Shown: in pieces, positions 17,146-27,853 of the stretch
Layout of the letters: each line of letters opens with the position of its first letter
Numbering within the stretch: position 1 is the first letter of the stretch
NCBI GenBank assembly: GCA_023458215.1
Contig: JAEXAJ010000204.1
Span: 1-46,051 of the forward strand
Direction of reading: 5' to 3'
Length of the DNA: 46,051 nucleotides
Origin: Bacteroidota bacterium
GTDB lineage: Bacteria; Bacteroidota; Bacteroidia; Bacteroidales; Bacteroidaceae
Translations under genes and position numbers: made by a program
Notes under the pieces: model-generated
What the model saw: the letters and a program-made list of their open reading frames with translations, nothing else
The model's database searches: none
Told to the model about the DNA's origin: nothing

Positions 17146-18450
17146 TTATCTGATACCTTCTTTGGCTTGTTCACTACGGATGGCATGAATCAATATCGTT
17201 TCTTCAAGTAAAGAAGTATTAAAAGCCATCAAGTGAAGTGCACAACTCCGAATTACATTGGTCATGGCTCCACCCGAAAGTTCATACTCTGCAATTTTAC
17301 GTATACAGTCTTCGCGATTGGATAACCAAGTCCCAGGCAACATACTCTCCCACAGTTTGCATCGAGTTTCCTCGTCCGGTATAGGGAAATAAACGAGAGA
17401 CTGGAAGCGCCGTGAAAAAGCTTCATCGATATTGCTACGCAAATTCGTTGCCAAGATGACCATGCCCGGAAAGTCTTCTATGCGCTGCAATAAATAAGCC
17501 ACTTCTTGATTGGCGTGCCGGTCATTGGAAGTCTGAGTGGAGGTACGCTTGCCAAACAAAGCATCAGCCTCATCAAAGAAAAGAATCCAACGACGGTTTT
17601 CAGCCATATCGAAAATACGTGCAAGGTTCTTCTCCGTCTCACCGATATACTTGGAAACAATCATTGAGAGATCCACCCGATAAACATCCATTTCATTCCG
17701 CTTTCCCAATAAAGTGGCGGCAAGTGTTTTTCCAGTCCCCGGAGGTCCGTAAAACAAAGTGCGGTAACCTGGTTTGAGGATGCGCTTCAGCCCCCATTCT
17801 TCCATTATCGTTTCAGAGCCGGTAATCCAGGTATTGATTTCTTCCAGTTGTTCCGCTACCCGATAATCCAAAACCATATCGTTCCAGTTAAGTGGGGTTA
17901 TTATCCGCTTGGCCGGAAATCCGGTGCTATAATCAGGTTTATACTCCTTGCCGTGAAGAACTTTGCTCAACAGTTCATCCGATGCCCGGAGCTGCCCGCT
18001 AAGAAATGGCTCTCCTTCTCCTCCGCCTTCCAATCGCAGTAGATTCCGGGTATAAAACCAATGTTCTTTCGCAAACAGACTAACAACCGAAGAACGCAGA
18101 TCCGTATCTTCACCTGCAAGCATAAAAGCTACAGTTTCGCCCGTAGGCAGGAATCCTCCATGCGAAAGCCCTTTCCAACCTCCGAATTCCGTATAAGGAC
18201 GGTCAAAATTCTTATTGTTGACAAAGAAGATATCCAGCGCTTGCGGATAAAGATGGGGCATCAGCGCAAGCATGATAACGACTTTCTCGTCAAAAGAAAT
18301 TTGCTCATCGGGTATACCGGTCATTCGCTCCCACCATAGACTATGCGGAGGCTCTACTTCAAGCAAAGAAGTTATTTCACTCTCTTGCTTGAAGTAAAGC
18401 CGGATAGCAGTGTCCAGCACTTGTTGAAACCACTCGGTCAGTTCTTTCAT
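17146..18450 (-). CDS. AAA+ ATPase of the contractile injection system (Afp15/Pvc15-like)
   Basis: A 434-residue protein with an N-terminal specific region (1-200) and a classical AAA+ module. Walker A GPPGTGKT is at 235-242, Walker B ILFFDEAD at 289-296, sensor 1 in ILATNLRSNID, and an arginine-finger region in EAFSRRFQ. This is the ATPase found in nearly every extracellular contractile injection system, thought to act in assembly or cargo loading rather than as ClpV. It follows the DUF4157 gene by 6 bp. Confidence 0.93.
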   Translation of the reverse strand: MKELTEWFQQVLDTAIRLYFKQESEITSLLEVEPPHSLWWERMTGIPDEQISFDEKVVIMLALMPHLYPQALDIFFVNNKNFDRPYTEFGGWKGLSHGGFLPTGETVAFMLAGEDTDLRSSVVSLFAKEHWFYTRNLLRLEGGGEGEPFLSGQLRASDELLSKVLHGKEYKPDYSTGFPAKRIITPLNWNDMVLDYRVAEQLEEINTWITGSETIMEEWGLKRILKPGYRTLFYGPPGTGKTLAATLLGKRNEMDVYRVDLSMIVSKYIGETEKNLARIFDMAENRRWILFFDEADALFGKRTSTQTSNDRHANQEVAYLLQRIEDFPGMVILATNLRSNIDEAFSRRFQSLVYFPIPDEETRCKLWESMLPGTWLSNREDCIRKIAEYELSGGAMTNVIRSCALHLMAFNTSLLEETILIHAIRSEQAKEGIR

Positions 18451-18456
18451 GACATG

Positions 18457-19038
18457 TTATCTTGCAGCTTTGGCTCCTAACACGTCTGCTTCATGCTCCA
18501 GTCCTTCATTGTCGTTGACCGGCATTCCACCAATCTCCGTAGTGGGCTGAACACGTCCTTCGGACTGCTGAACCACATGCGCCAGTTCATGCCCAAGCAA
18601 CTGCTGACCGGCAGAAGTATCGGGTTTGAACTGCCCCGGAGCAAAGTGTATGTCAGTACCCTGTGTATATGCCAATGCGCCTACCTCGGGGGCAGCAGCA
18701 GAATCGGGATGAACACGCACACCGGAAAAATCAGTATTGAAAGACTCTTCCATACGCTGTTTCACAGCATCAGGAATACCTGTATTGTTCTCTGACTTAC
18801 GCTGAACTGATTGCTCAAACTTGCCTTGCAGCAAGTCGTCCTCATCTTCATCGCGCTGGGCTACAAATTTTCCTTGCAACAAATCGTCTTCATCGTCTGC
18901 ACGTTGCACAATGCCTGCCATCTTGGCTTGCGCTGCAGAAAGTTCGCGATTATCGGCCAACTGCATGCTTCCATCAGTCTGCTTGGATTGCCGCACCCGT
19001 GTCGGGGCAACGTCCATGTTCATTTTTTCTGTATTCAT
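18457..19038 (-). CDS. DUF4157 zincin-like protein of the injection system
   Basis: A 193-residue protein. The start at 19038 is preferred over 19053 because a GGAGG ribosome-binding site sits 8 bp before it. The N-terminal half is charged and disordered-looking, with [10 protein letters not shown] twice (about 49-58 and 65-74). The C-terminal half is DUF4157, with the zinc-protease motif HELAHVVQQ (His150, Glu151, His154) and a likely third ligand in EHEAD near the end. DUF4157 is strongly linked to extracellular contractile injection systems, often leading a C-terminal toxin. Here it stops right after the domain, so there is no attached toxin. It may be a lumen-loaded cargo, a processing protease or an adaptor. 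Confidence 0.9.
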   Translation of the reverse strand: MNTEKMNMDVAPTRVRQSKQTDGSMQLADNRELSAAQAKMAGIVQRADDEDDLLQGKFVAQRDEDEDDLLQGKFEQSVQRKSENNTGIPDAVKQRMEESFNTDFSGVRVHPDSAAAPEVGALAYTQGTDIHFAPGQFKPDTSAGQQLLGHELAHVVQQSEGRVQPTTEIGGMPVNDNEGLEHEADVLGAKAAR

Positions 19039-19040
19039 AG

Positions 19041-22004
19041 TTATTTCCTCCATCTAACTTCTATTATCTCATCCCTCCAAGGATATCTATACATAGCATA
19101 CGACCAGGGAAGTGAGTCTATCAGAACATCATACGGTTTTTCCTGCACTTCAATAATCCATCTTGACATTCCCTGATTCGTTTCACAGGTAACAGCTCCT
19201 TCTCTCTGGAAAAATGCCTGACGGAGAGCGATGTCACTGGTATGTCTCACTTTATCCCACATTCTCTTCACCATAGCTACCATGTCTTCAACGACTCTTA
19301 TCTCCTCCTTATTCAATTTGCAACTCCGAGGAAGCGGTGTACTTTCATTTAGTCCTACCAATATCTTATTCAAATATAGTTCTTCTTCGGAATATTCCTT
19401 TTCCTCACCATATACCAGATATTGCAACAAGAAGATAGCACGTATCTTACTATTTTCGTCTTTAAAGTGTCTGGCATCCTCTCCCAAATAGTCTGCCATA
19501 CGACACATACGGGGAATAAAAAACTGCAACAATAACATTCCTGCATTGTTAATGATTACTTTTTCCATACTTGTTCCTTTCTCATTTAGTTCATTAATTT
19601 GATTTATTATCTCTGTTACATTCTTATTTTTATCTTTCTCGCCAAGCATTTCTTCCAGCAACAGGGTATATCCGGGCGGAATACTTTGCCGGACGCGTCC
19701 TGCCAGAAAACGGACAAGCTCCGTTTCTGACCATGCGGCATACTTGCTTGCAGTAAGTTCCACCATCCAAACAGACAGATACTCGCCCAACGATTCCAAG
19801 AAAACATACTCCCGGAAGCGGGAACGTAATGCTGCATATACTGAAAACCAATGACGATAAATAGCAAGTAAACGGGTATCTCCAATGCGATGAAACCAAA
19901 GACTGCGCAAAGCAATATTCCGGTTCACTAACTTCAATAATAGAGTTTGATTGAGTCGGCCGGATTTCCACAGTGTCTTAAAAAGCCCATTCTTTTCATT
20001 CAGAAAAAAGACAAGCCATTTCTCCATATAGGATTCACCCGCTCCGGATAATACCACATCTGTACCATACAAATAAACAGCCCAAGCCTCCAATTCCTTA
20101 TCTGATTTAGAGCGGACCGCTATTGCATCAGCCATAGGCAAAAGATGTTCTTCATAAAGCTCTTTCAAGATATCTCCCAACTGCACAAACTGATGTTGCG
20201 ATAACAGAGCCGTGAGTTCATGCAAGAAGTAACCAATCAATGTAGTGGCCTCCTGATTATAATGGGCAGCTATACGTTGCAGGACGGAATATACAAAGTA
20301 CTTCTGATGGAACACCAACATGCGGTCAATAGAGAAACAGGAAAATATAAACTCCCACTTCATCGAACGAAATTCTCCTCCCGCTTTGCCTTGTAGCATT
20401 CCCGAAGCATATCCTTTTTCGAGCAAAGCAGCATAGCCGACTATAAACTTGCCTTGATCCGGAAACAAGCGGACTATCAAAGAGCCAATCTGCTGCTCGG
20501 CATGTGCCTCCACAAATTTCCTTATCGACAACGGAGTTTGCAAAAACAGAGTCCACTCCTCTACGGAACGATTCTCATCCGTCTCTTTCTCCTCTTCGGG
20601 CGCAAACATCTGCTTCAACTCTAGTAAAATAAGCATTATGCCCGAAGACTGGAATAACAAATTCAGTTCTTTATCAACATATAGCCAATGAATCAAATCT
20701 GCAATCGAAAGATTATAATGTGCTGCCAAATATTGGAGCACAGAATACACAAACTGCCTTCGACTAAATGCAGAAACCGGCATAGAAAATAATACCGCAA
20801 AAATAAACTCCCACTTCAGTAAACGAAATTCATTGCCCGCTTTTCCTGAAAATGTTCCGGCATCTTTATGCTTATCAAGCAAGCAGGCGTATGATATAAC
20901 AAAATCATTTTCTTGAGAAATAATCACTTTCACCAACTGATGAATTTCCTTCTCTTGCAATTGTTGCAACAACTTCCGGCAGTAGGTCGCATCGGAAAGA
21001 ATACCGGATATGTGTTCGCGAGACAATATATTTTCCGCTTCCTTCTTGGCTACTCCAAAACGCAAGACAGAAACGATTTCGCGCATAAGGCAAACATGAT
21101 AATCACCATCCAAAGCCCATATTTCCGCCTGCATATTTTGTCTAATTTCTTTCAATATGCTCCATAACTCAGGCAATTGCACAACAGTGCTTTCAAGTTC
21201 CTGAATGCCCTCGGTAAGCAAACGGGTGATCTCTGCCAAAGAATAATTCAAATGTGCCGCCACTCCCCGAAGCGTATGTAGAATGATCTGTTTACGACTG
21301 AAATATCCTCCGCTCTCGGCAAAGAGATAGGCCAGTACCAGTGTCCATACCACATCACGATATTCGTTTTTCGTTATATCCGATCGTTTCAAGGAATCGT
21401 AAGTATGAATCTGCACCCTTACATACAGGTTGACGAATATACTTTCGGACGGCTGTACTACACGAACAATCTGTTCCAGTTGCTCGTCACCGAACTGATA
21501 CACCAACCTACTGCATAGGAAATCGTAATGCCCGTATGAGTTAAGAAACTCCCTGAAACGATAGGCTTCTTCATCAATGACTTTCTTCAACAGAAAATTT
21601 AAATCTGTATATGCCTTGTCAGTTTCGAAAGGGAAGTAGCCGTGCAATAAGAAAAAAGTGAGTATCTCAAATGCATTTCTTCCAATGGAAATGATTCGTA
21701 CTCCTTCACTGCCGCTATCCGATATTGGTTGTTTCCCGATCTTCTCTACACAATATTTTCGCAGCGCTTCGCGAAGGCGGTCAGAAAACTGTTTATAGAA
21801 TTGTTCTTCCTCAATATTCCCCAAATCAATGGGTAAAGCATCTATTGTAATGGTACGGTCCAGTTGATCGTATGTAGACAAAACCTCTTCAACCACTTCT
21901 TCAAAAAAAGTATGGAAAAAAGCATCCCATCCCCCGTTCAATTTCCGGGCGAAGGGCTCATTATCCGCTTTAAAATCAAATTTTACTGTACCAATTGTTA
22001 TCAT
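19041..22004 (-). CDS. Contractile injection system tape measure protein
   Basis: A 987-residue protein matching the CIS tape-measure family (Afp14-like role), which sets tube length and is packed inside the tube. The conserved N-terminus contains the FDFKAD and [10 protein letters not shown] segments (residues 9-42) and [15 protein letters not shown]. The middle shows three diverged repeats, at about 174-266, 353-448 and 505-595, each ending in a (V/L/I)AAH-N segment; the last two share KAG-EFR--KWEFIF. The C-terminal 200 residues are conserved-looking, with LLQFFIPRM. It overlaps the preceding gene by 29 bp. Contrary to phage tape measures it is not coiled-coil rich, as usual for this family. 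Confidence 0.9.
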   Translation of the reverse strand: MITIGTVKFDFKADNEPFARKLNGGWDAFFHTFFEEVVEEVLSTYDQLDRTITIDALPIDLGNIEEEQFYKQFSDRLREALRKYCVEKIGKQPISDSGSEGVRIISIGRNAFEILTFFLLHGYFPFETDKAYTDLNFLLKKVIDEEAYRFREFLNSYGHYDFLCSRLVYQFGDEQLEQIVRVVQPSESIFVNLYVRVQIHTYDSLKRSDITKNEYRDVVWTLVLAYLFAESGGYFSRKQIILHTLRGVAAHLNYSLAEITRLLTEGIQELESTVVQLPELWSILKEIRQNMQAEIWALDGDYHVCLMREIVSVLRFGVAKKEAENILSREHISGILSDATYCRKLLQQLQEKEIHQLVKVIISQENDFVISYACLLDKHKDAGTFSGKAGNEFRLLKWEFIFAVLFSMPVSAFSRRQFVYSVLQYLAAHYNLSIADLIHWLYVDKELNLLFQSSGIMLILLELKQMFAPEEEKETDENRSVEEWTLFLQTPLSIRKFVEAHAEQQIGSLIVRLFPDQGKFIVGYAALLEKGYASGMLQGKAGGEFRSMKWEFIFSCFSIDRMLVFHQKYFVYSVLQRIAAHYNQEATTLIGYFLHELTALLSQHQFVQLGDILKELYEEHLLPMADAIAVRSKSDKELEAWAVYLYGTDVVLSGAGESYMEKWLVFFLNEKNGLFKTLWKSGRLNQTLLLKLVNRNIALRSLWFHRIGDTRLLAIYRHWFSVYAALRSRFREYVFLESLGEYLSVWMVELTASKYAAWSETELVRFLAGRVRQSIPPGYTLLLEEMLGEKDKNKNVTEIINQINELNEKGTSMEKVIINNAGMLLLQFFIPRMCRMADYLGEDARHFKDENSKIRAIFLLQYLVYGEEKEYSEEELYLNKILVGLNESTPLPRSCKLNKEEIRVVEDMVAMVKRMWDKVRHTSDIALRQAFFQREGAVTCETNQGMSRWIIEVQEKPYDVLIDSLPWSYAMYRYPWRDEIIEVRWRK

Positions 22005-23793
22005 CTTCCAAATCCTTTTTTAACTTACCACACAACTCTTCCAGCCCATATTTCCGTTGGGTAGAAAGAGAATATTTCCAAAAAAGATAATTAGAACGGA
22101 ACGAAGCTATCTGTCCCCTTCTCTGCCAGAACAAAGTCATCTGAATATGAGCGGGCAACCGTTTGGTCAAAAGTTCTCCGCATCCATGTCTAAAATCACC
22201 ATCCAACAACCATTTCTCATCTACGGCCAGTACTATCGCCATCCGAAAAACATCCGCTTCAGTTACGGCAAACCCGCCATTTTCATATTCTAAAAAGCGA
22301 TATTCTAAAAGAAAAAATTCCATCTGGTATTTCTCAATATTGAGTATTCTTTTGAAGTAGGTTTCTATACCCGCCTCATCTTGTTGGGCAGTGTCGAGCA
22401 AATTCATGCCTCTGCCTCTATTCAATCCCCACAATGGAATATGCTGTAAAAAAGAAACCCTGCGCTTGCGGCGTTCCAGTTCTTCTTCATATTTCCAGAG
22501 AAAAGGCAGATTACTATCTTCTCCGTAAATACCCTCAAGTACATCTATCCATTGCTCCTTTTTTGCGGATAAGCCTGTCTCGTCAGGTTTCATCCAATAT
22601 GGAAGCGACTTTAGTTCAGCCAAAGCGTTCTCGGTCAATCGATCGAAGATATCCAGATACGCGCCGGCTTGCTCGTTGATATTTTCACGATAGCATCCGG
22701 GCAGATCATTACGCAAAGAGTAATGAGCAAACACATCCCGGTGTGTTCCCGTAGGTACGGCATCCAGCACTTCCTTGTCCGTAGTCCGATTCTGAGCCCC
22801 ATACAGGGCTGCGCGCATAGAGCCGAAATGTAACTGAACAGCATCCCAAAGAATGAGGACGGATCTTCCTCTACGAGTCAACGATATTTCATGTTTCCTA
22901 TATCCCATCTCAGCTAAAGCATAACCTTGAAAGATGCTTTTCCTTCTCAGATTACCATGCAACACATTACCGTCTTCCTTAAAATAAAAGGAGGAAATAC
23001 GGCTGATTCCCGGCAAACCGCGAAGCCGCTGATACAGCCAGGCTACGTCATATTCTTCCCAATCGGTACACAACGAAGCATCATCCACCACCATACGCCC
23101 CTGTTCGGGTCCTTCCAGTATTTCATCCGGTGTCCAACCTTCTGCCAGCAATTCATCGACCCTGCGAAATCGTACACCGGCCCGTAGAAACTCTTGAATC
23201 TCAAAAAAGATTCGTGCCGTCAGCAGGTTGGAATCCATTGTATCATCAATTTCTATCTCCGCGCATATCTGAAGAATATCGTATTCCAAGAAACGTATAG
23301 TGTCGACATCTTCGCACAGATTACGGTGAGCATGATATAGATTGAAGACTTCTTTCAGAATCCGTTTCCGCCTTACATCAGAGGTATCGGGCCATACGTC
23401 CAACACAAAATCGTATGTCCCCGATTCCGAATGCACAATCACTCGTACATCCGATAAATCATCGATATTCGAGATGAATAGCTTACGGTAATCTGTTAGC
23501 GTGACCGGATTAACAGGAAAAATTTCAGAAGGGGCAAACAAAGCATGTTCTCGCGGAGTAAATTCCTTTTGGGGGAGAGTCAGATAATCGGGTATGGCAA
23601 AACCCATGCGGTAATCGGTTTCCACCAGCACATAATTCAACTCGTCAAGCAGGGTGACTCCCGGATCATGGAGGTTATAATCAGTCCACACCTTACCCGC
23701 AATGCGCTGAATATTTTTCAGTGCCTTCTCCTGAAACCGGGAATAAAGATCCTGCTCTTCAGTTTTCCGCGGAATAGAAATGTGTTCTTTCAT
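21976..23793 (-). CDS. Baseplate wedge-like component of the injection system (Afp12-like by position)
   Basis: A 605-residue soluble protein. The N-terminal segment RIAGKVWTDYNLHDPGVTLL (about 31-50) is typical of baseplate J/gp6-related proteins of contractile injection systems. Its position, between the fibre-like gene and the tape measure, matches the second wedge protein (gp7/Afp12-like). It is likely a structural partner of the 1106-residue wedge protein. The precise equivalence is inferred from order and needs a profile comparison. Confidence 0.75.
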   Translation of the reverse strand: MKEHISIPRKTEEQDLYSRFQEKALKNIQRIAGKVWTDYNLHDPGVTLLDELNYVLVETDYRMGFAIPDYLTLPQKEFTPREHALFAPSEIFPVNPVTLTDYRKLFISNIDDLSDVRVIVHSESGTYDFVLDVWPDTSDVRRKRILKEVFNLYHAHRNLCEDVDTIRFLEYDILQICAEIEIDDTMDSNLLTARIFFEIQEFLRAGVRFRRVDELLAEGWTPDEILEGPEQGRMVVDDASLCTDWEEYDVAWLYQRLRGLPGISRISSFYFKEDGNVLHGNLRRKSIFQGYALAEMGYRKHEISLTRRGRSVLILWDAVQLHFGSMRAALYGAQNRTTDKEVLDAVPTGTHRDVFAHYSLRNDLPGCYRENINEQAGAYLDIFDRLTENALAELKSLPYWMKPDETGLSAKKEQWIDVLEGIYGEDSNLPFLWKYEEELERRKRRVSFLQHIPLWGLNRGRGMNLLDTAQQDEAGIETYFKRILNIEKYQMEFFLLEYRFLEYENGGFAVTEADVFRMAIVLAVDEKWLLDGDFRHGCGELLTKRLPAHIQMTLFWQRRGQIASFRSNYLFWKYSLSTQRKYGLEELCGKLKKDLEDDNNWYSKI

Positions 23794-23810
23794 ATATCTT
23801 CTTTACTTAT

Positions 23811-24527
23811 TTATCGAGATACAAAATCCATGTCAAACATTCGCTTGATGCAATAATGCACCCATACATCTTCCCCATAATCCGAACGGGTGCGCACCTG
23901 CAACCGGCAATTCAAACCTTCGCTATACCAACGGAATTGTATTCTGTTGAAACGGCTGCCAAACCAAGAGTGCCCGGAACGAATACTAGGATGCTTGCCG
24001 AAACAATGTATGGCTACCGCCTCTGCCAGTGCATAGCGTCCTTTGCCTTTCAGTCCGCAAGCCGCTTCAATCTGATAGCCCAAACAACCATATTCCAGTT
24101 CACCAATATTCTGCCACTGTCCATTCGCCGGAACTTGTCCTTTCAAATAATTTCCGGTAAAGCTGTCGGCATGGACGGTACCGTTTATTTCAAGTTCAAC
24201 TTTATCTTTTGCACCCAATATAATCTTACCATCCTGTGAGAGAGTTACCAAAGGCTCTTCATCCAAACCACGATGTATATTCAGTTCGCCACCTTTGCCC
24301 AATGCCACGATCCATGCCGGCTCATTATCCAGTATATTCCGGCGAACCTCCATGACCACCCCTTCATCGTCTAGCGGAGAAAGTTGCAAACCTCTCTCTG
24401 CCGACTTGTTGAAGCCGTCGTCCACGATGTTCAGCATCGAGTCTATCAAATCGGCAAATTGTCCGCTGTCGGGCTTTTTCCCTTTGCCGAAATACTCCTT
24501 TAAGGTTCTGCGATTCGTTTTTGCCAT
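23811..24527 (-). CDS. Putative tail-fibre-like or baseplate-attached protein
   Basis: A 238-residue protein. Residues 8-39 (TLKEYF ... QFADLID) resemble the start of many Bacteroidota phage tail-fibre and CIS fibre proteins. A central beta-rich region with LEINGTVHADSFTGNYL (about 111-127) looks like the shaft-to-head junction of fibre proteins. The C-terminal 100 residues include several Trp and Cys residues and could be the binding domain. It sits between the two wedge genes (6 and 17 bp gaps). Receptor binding is inferred; a structural baseplate role is the alternative. Confidence 0.6.
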   Translation of the reverse strand: MAKTNRRTLKEYFGKGKKPDSGQFADLIDSMLNIVDDGFNKSAERGLQLSPLDDEGVVMEVRRNILDNEPAWIVALGKGGELNIHRGLDEEPLVTLSQDGKIILGAKDKVELEINGTVHADSFTGNYLKGQVPANGQWQNIGELEYGCLGYQIEAACGLKGKGRYALAEAVAIHCFGKHPSIRSGHSWFGSRFNRIQFRWYSEGLNCRLQVRTRSDYGEDVWVHYCIKRMFDMDFVSR

Positions 24528-24532
24528 ATCCG

Positions 24533-27500
24533 CTATTTTATCACAAACGTATTATCTATTTCAAAATCACCGATCTCTATTTCTCTGCGCCATTCGCCTT
24601 CCGAAACAAGCTTTACATAGTGCCGGGAGGCAGGCACCAGTATTGCCCAAGGCACAGAAGGAGCAATAACTCGCTCTTCTCCATCAGTCGAAATATATTC
24701 CCGGAGGTCATATTTCTCTTCATCCCTAATGACAACCTGCAACAACTTTATTCCATGTATAGTGCTGACTCCTTTGCTTTCTTTAATCCGGCTTTGCAAA
24801 TCGCGCATGGAAAACGAATAACCAAACACGGGTGTCTCTCCTACCTTATTCCAGGGGGCTATGCAATCCCTCAACCCTTCGTGAACTTCTTGTATAGTCG
24901 TGCCCGCTGCTTCACCCCCTTTCAAACTGATTCCGCAAAAGACGGTTACCTCTTCATAAACGGGATTAATGACATCTACCTTGACAAAAGGAGAGGTATA
25001 TTGGCGAAGACATTCTTCCATCCTGCACAGCAATTCGTCCGTACACAATGGATAGGCATCTCCGCTACGCGAATGTACTGCCGCCAATGTAACCAGGGAA
25101 CTTCTATTTTGCCGTTTGGCATCCATACCCGGGAAACACTTTATTTTCGCTATTTCGGGAAACTCCTGCAACACCATTTGTTCGTACTCATCGGCAAGCA
25201 ATAGGCGATTGCGGTGTGCCACACGTTCACTGATGCGGGTACGCACCTCTGCCACATCCTCTTCCGAACGGGTTCCGACAAGCGGAGCTATCCTCTTATA
25301 TCCCACCAGCCCCGGAACGGACAATTTAGCCTCTTCAGACATTTCCGGTTTTGCTTCCGCCACATTCAAATAAATAGACCGCACGGTAGAACAATTATCC
25401 AAATGCGAATGTACAGCCACACAAAGCCAAAATATTCCTTCCGAATCGGTCATTTCCGGGGTTATGCAGAAAGGTAACTGTAGTATAACCGCCCCGCTAT
25501 GCATCAGTCCGCCTGTATCGTCACGCAGCACATTGACCACATCCATCTGCACCCAGTGCGAAGCATCCCGATAGAACCAATCTGTCCGAGGCAGAAAATC
25601 ATGGTCTATCTCCCGCTGCAATAACTCCATATCCAAATACATCCGTATCAGATTTTCACCGATAGCTCCCTTTATGCCTATCAACAAGCTACCTTCATCC
25701 TCCGGTCCGTCCAACATGGCTATCGGATGGCTATTGTCGGGCAATGAACTATTCCGGTCCGACAAAGGGCGGATATGTGAAAAGCGAATATCGGAGGCGT
25801 TTCCCACATTGAAAAAGCACTCATCTTCGGCCACATATCCCAACTGGGGAGTATCCATCAACAAGGACAACGGCGCTTCGGGCAAAGGCTTCTTTTTCCT
25901 TGCACGGCTGTTATACATCATGGTTTCTGCAAACAGGCGATGATATTCATGCTGCCCGAATCCCATGTCGGGTTCGGTCAGCACCAAACGATAGAAACCG
26001 GAACGTACATTCGACAAATGAAATCTATCGGCCATCCCCAAAGGCAAAACAGAGTTTTCCGAAACAGAGAAGTGCATGCTGACATGCTCGGTCAGCGGCT
26101 CATCCTTCTGTGGCACGGGCTCTGAAGATGTACGGAACAGACAAAACAAGTCAGAATCCGGCAATGGTTTCCATCCCCTGCTGCGAAGTTGGTCCATTCG
26201 CCCTTTAAACGAACGGTTATCTATGCCTTTATTATAGCTCCGGTAATACTCCTCCAGCCCTCCATTACAAGTAGGCAAATGCTGCCAGTTAAAAGTGAAG
26301 TCAACTGCTTTCACCGGCTTACAAGCCATTTCGTAACAACCGAAGGCAAACCAGGCTCCCTTTTCCCCCGCAGTTCCGAAAGGAGAAAAAGCTTGATGAA
26401 TATCTATATTACCCAAATCATTATGCACCTCAAAGTGACGGATTCCTTGAACCGATACCTTGATTCGTACAGACCTTATAAGCATGGTACGTGCCCACGA
26501 ATAGGGAAATAACCAAGCCGTAGAGTTCACTAGCAAACGGAAGGAAGGCTCCTGTTCCCCTTCTAAAGGGAGAATTGACGGAAAATCTTCATCCAACCTG
26601 AAGACCAGTCTGAGACCTTCATCCTCCTCAAAACGAATATAGAAATTTTCTACAGCCTGCCATCCGTCCGCTGTACTCACCCAAAGGTGAAAAGCATCGT
26701 GAAGCACCTTAAACAAAGCTTCATCCCGGCTTATTTCCTGTATCAGGGCAACTTGTTCAATGGTATGATTCATTACCTCCAATGAATCAGTCGTCAAAAC
26801 AAGCATCACATCTACCTCACGTTTTCCCTCACCCAGCAACAACATAGCCGAATGCAGACAAAATCCTATCGGAACAGAAGAGTAAGCCTTATCCGCCACC
26901 ATCCTCTGCTTCACGGCAGTGACATATCCCAATGCCGCCTCCGGATAGCGTTCCTTATTCTTTTCAACCACCACTACTGTCATTCCGGCTAGCGACATTT
27001 GCGTCAGCCTGACGTCGGACAACAGTTTATATCCCAAAGCCAGTTTATCTTTATCCGCCTTCAAATAAGTATCTCGATGCAGAACGATGCCTGCTCCTAC
27101 AGGTGTGCTTTCAAAAGTCAGCCAGGTAATGCCGTCAAATTGCTTCTTCCTGACAGCTTTCAATATCTCGTTCAGATAGAACATCGGGAGTGTCCGCCAG
27201 CGGGTATTGAAATCTCCCGCAATATCTTTGTAATTATGCAGAAAAGCAACCAAAAGAGCCAAAGAAGGATCCATCTTGCCGGAAGCATAAATCTCCTCCC
27301 GATACAATTCACATTTGGATTGTAGCAAACGGACTGAAGCCAACAACAGCAAATAAAACCGACGGGAGAAATCGTCCGTCCTGTTTTCCTCCCGATTCTT
27401 TTTTCCGGCAATCAACCATAGCTGCCTGGGAGGTTCGCCCGGATAGTTGCCATGCTGTTTATAAAAAGTACTAAACATTGGGCTGATATTGGTGGCTATC

Positions 27501-27853
27501 TGACCGGATAAATCTTTCAGAAGAGTGATAGGCTTTCCGGACAAGCAGGCATATTCCAGCCTTCTGCACCAATCATCCATCTGCGATGTCAGTTCGTAAA
27601 CCACCGGAACAAACTCCTCCGCTGTGGAATACTGCATAAAAGTTTTCTCAGCCGCATCCGTATCGAATAATTCTATTTCGAGCAGCACCACAAGCGACTG
27701 GAATTTATAAATAGAGGAAAAATCGGACTGACTGAGCGCACGTGCGAGCAATACCGGAAAACGTTCTTCCAGTACCGACAAGGTTACAGGCGCCAAAGCT
27801 CTCTGTAGTCGCCTCTCCCTGCTCAATCCGTCCAACTCAGAAATGTTCCTCAT
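24533..27853 (-). CDS. Baseplate wedge protein, gp6/J-like (Afp11-like)
   Basis: A 1106-residue protein. The ATG at 27853 is chosen over the far upstream start, because the latter would overlap the gp25 gene by 107 bp and adds an unconserved-looking lead; with the chosen start the overlap is 17 bp. The last 250 residues hold the gp6/baseplate-J C-terminal domain (ERVAHRNRLLLADEYEQMVL near residue 875, then a ferredoxin-like fold and KVGETPVFGYSFSM). The first 800 residues are a large CIS-specific part with beta-rich segments. It forms, with gp25, the wedge that surrounds the spike and triggers sheath contraction. Confidence 0.87.
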   Translation of the reverse strand: MRNISELDGLSRERRLQRALAPVTLSVLEERFPVLLARALSQSDFSSIYKFQSLVVLLEIELFDTDAAEKTFMQYSTAEEFVPVVYELTSQMDDWCRRLEYACLSGKPITLLKDLSGQIATNISPMFSTFYKQHGNYPGEPPRQLWLIAGKKNREENRTDDFSRRFYLLLLASVRLLQSKCELYREEIYASGKMDPSLALLVAFLHNYKDIAGDFNTRWRTLPMFYLNEILKAVRKKQFDGITWLTFESTPVGAGIVLHRDTYLKADKDKLALGYKLLSDVRLTQMSLAGMTVVVVEKNKERYPEAALGYVTAVKQRMVADKAYSSVPIGFCLHSAMLLLGEGKREVDVMLVLTTDSLEVMNHTIEQVALIQEISRDEALFKVLHDAFHLWVSTADGWQAVENFYIRFEEDEGLRLVFRLDEDFPSILPLEGEQEPSFRLLVNSTAWLFPYSWARTMLIRSVRIKVSVQGIRHFEVHNDLGNIDIHQAFSPFGTAGEKGAWFAFGCYEMACKPVKAVDFTFNWQHLPTCNGGLEEYYRSYNKGIDNRSFKGRMDQLRSRGWKPLPDSDLFCLFRTSSEPVPQKDEPLTEHVSMHFSVSENSVLPLGMADRFHLSNVRSGFYRLVLTEPDMGFGQHEYHRLFAETMMYNSRARKKKPLPEAPLSLLMDTPQLGYVAEDECFFNVGNASDIRFSHIRPLSDRNSSLPDNSHPIAMLDGPEDEGSLLIGIKGAIGENLIRMYLDMELLQREIDHDFLPRTDWFYRDASHWVQMDVVNVLRDDTGGLMHSGAVILQLPFCITPEMTDSEGIFWLCVAVHSHLDNCSTVRSIYLNVAEAKPEMSEEAKLSVPGLVGYKRIAPLVGTRSEEDVAEVRTRISERVAHRNRLLLADEYEQMVLQEFPEIAKIKCFPGMDAKRQNRSSLVTLAAVHSRSGDAYPLCTDELLCRMEECLRQYTSPFVKVDVINPVYEEVTVFCGISLKGGEAAGTTIQEVHEGLRDCIAPWNKVGETPVFGYSFSMRDLQSRIKESKGVSTIHGIKLLQVVIRDEEKYDLREYISTDGEERVIAPSVPWAILVPASRHYVKLVSEGEWRREIEIGDFEIDNTFVIK

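Noticed and set aside
24521..25204. Plus-strand ORF of 227 codons opposite the wedge gene
   Set aside because: It is antisense to a gene with clear gp6/J similarity and has no family resemblance of its own.
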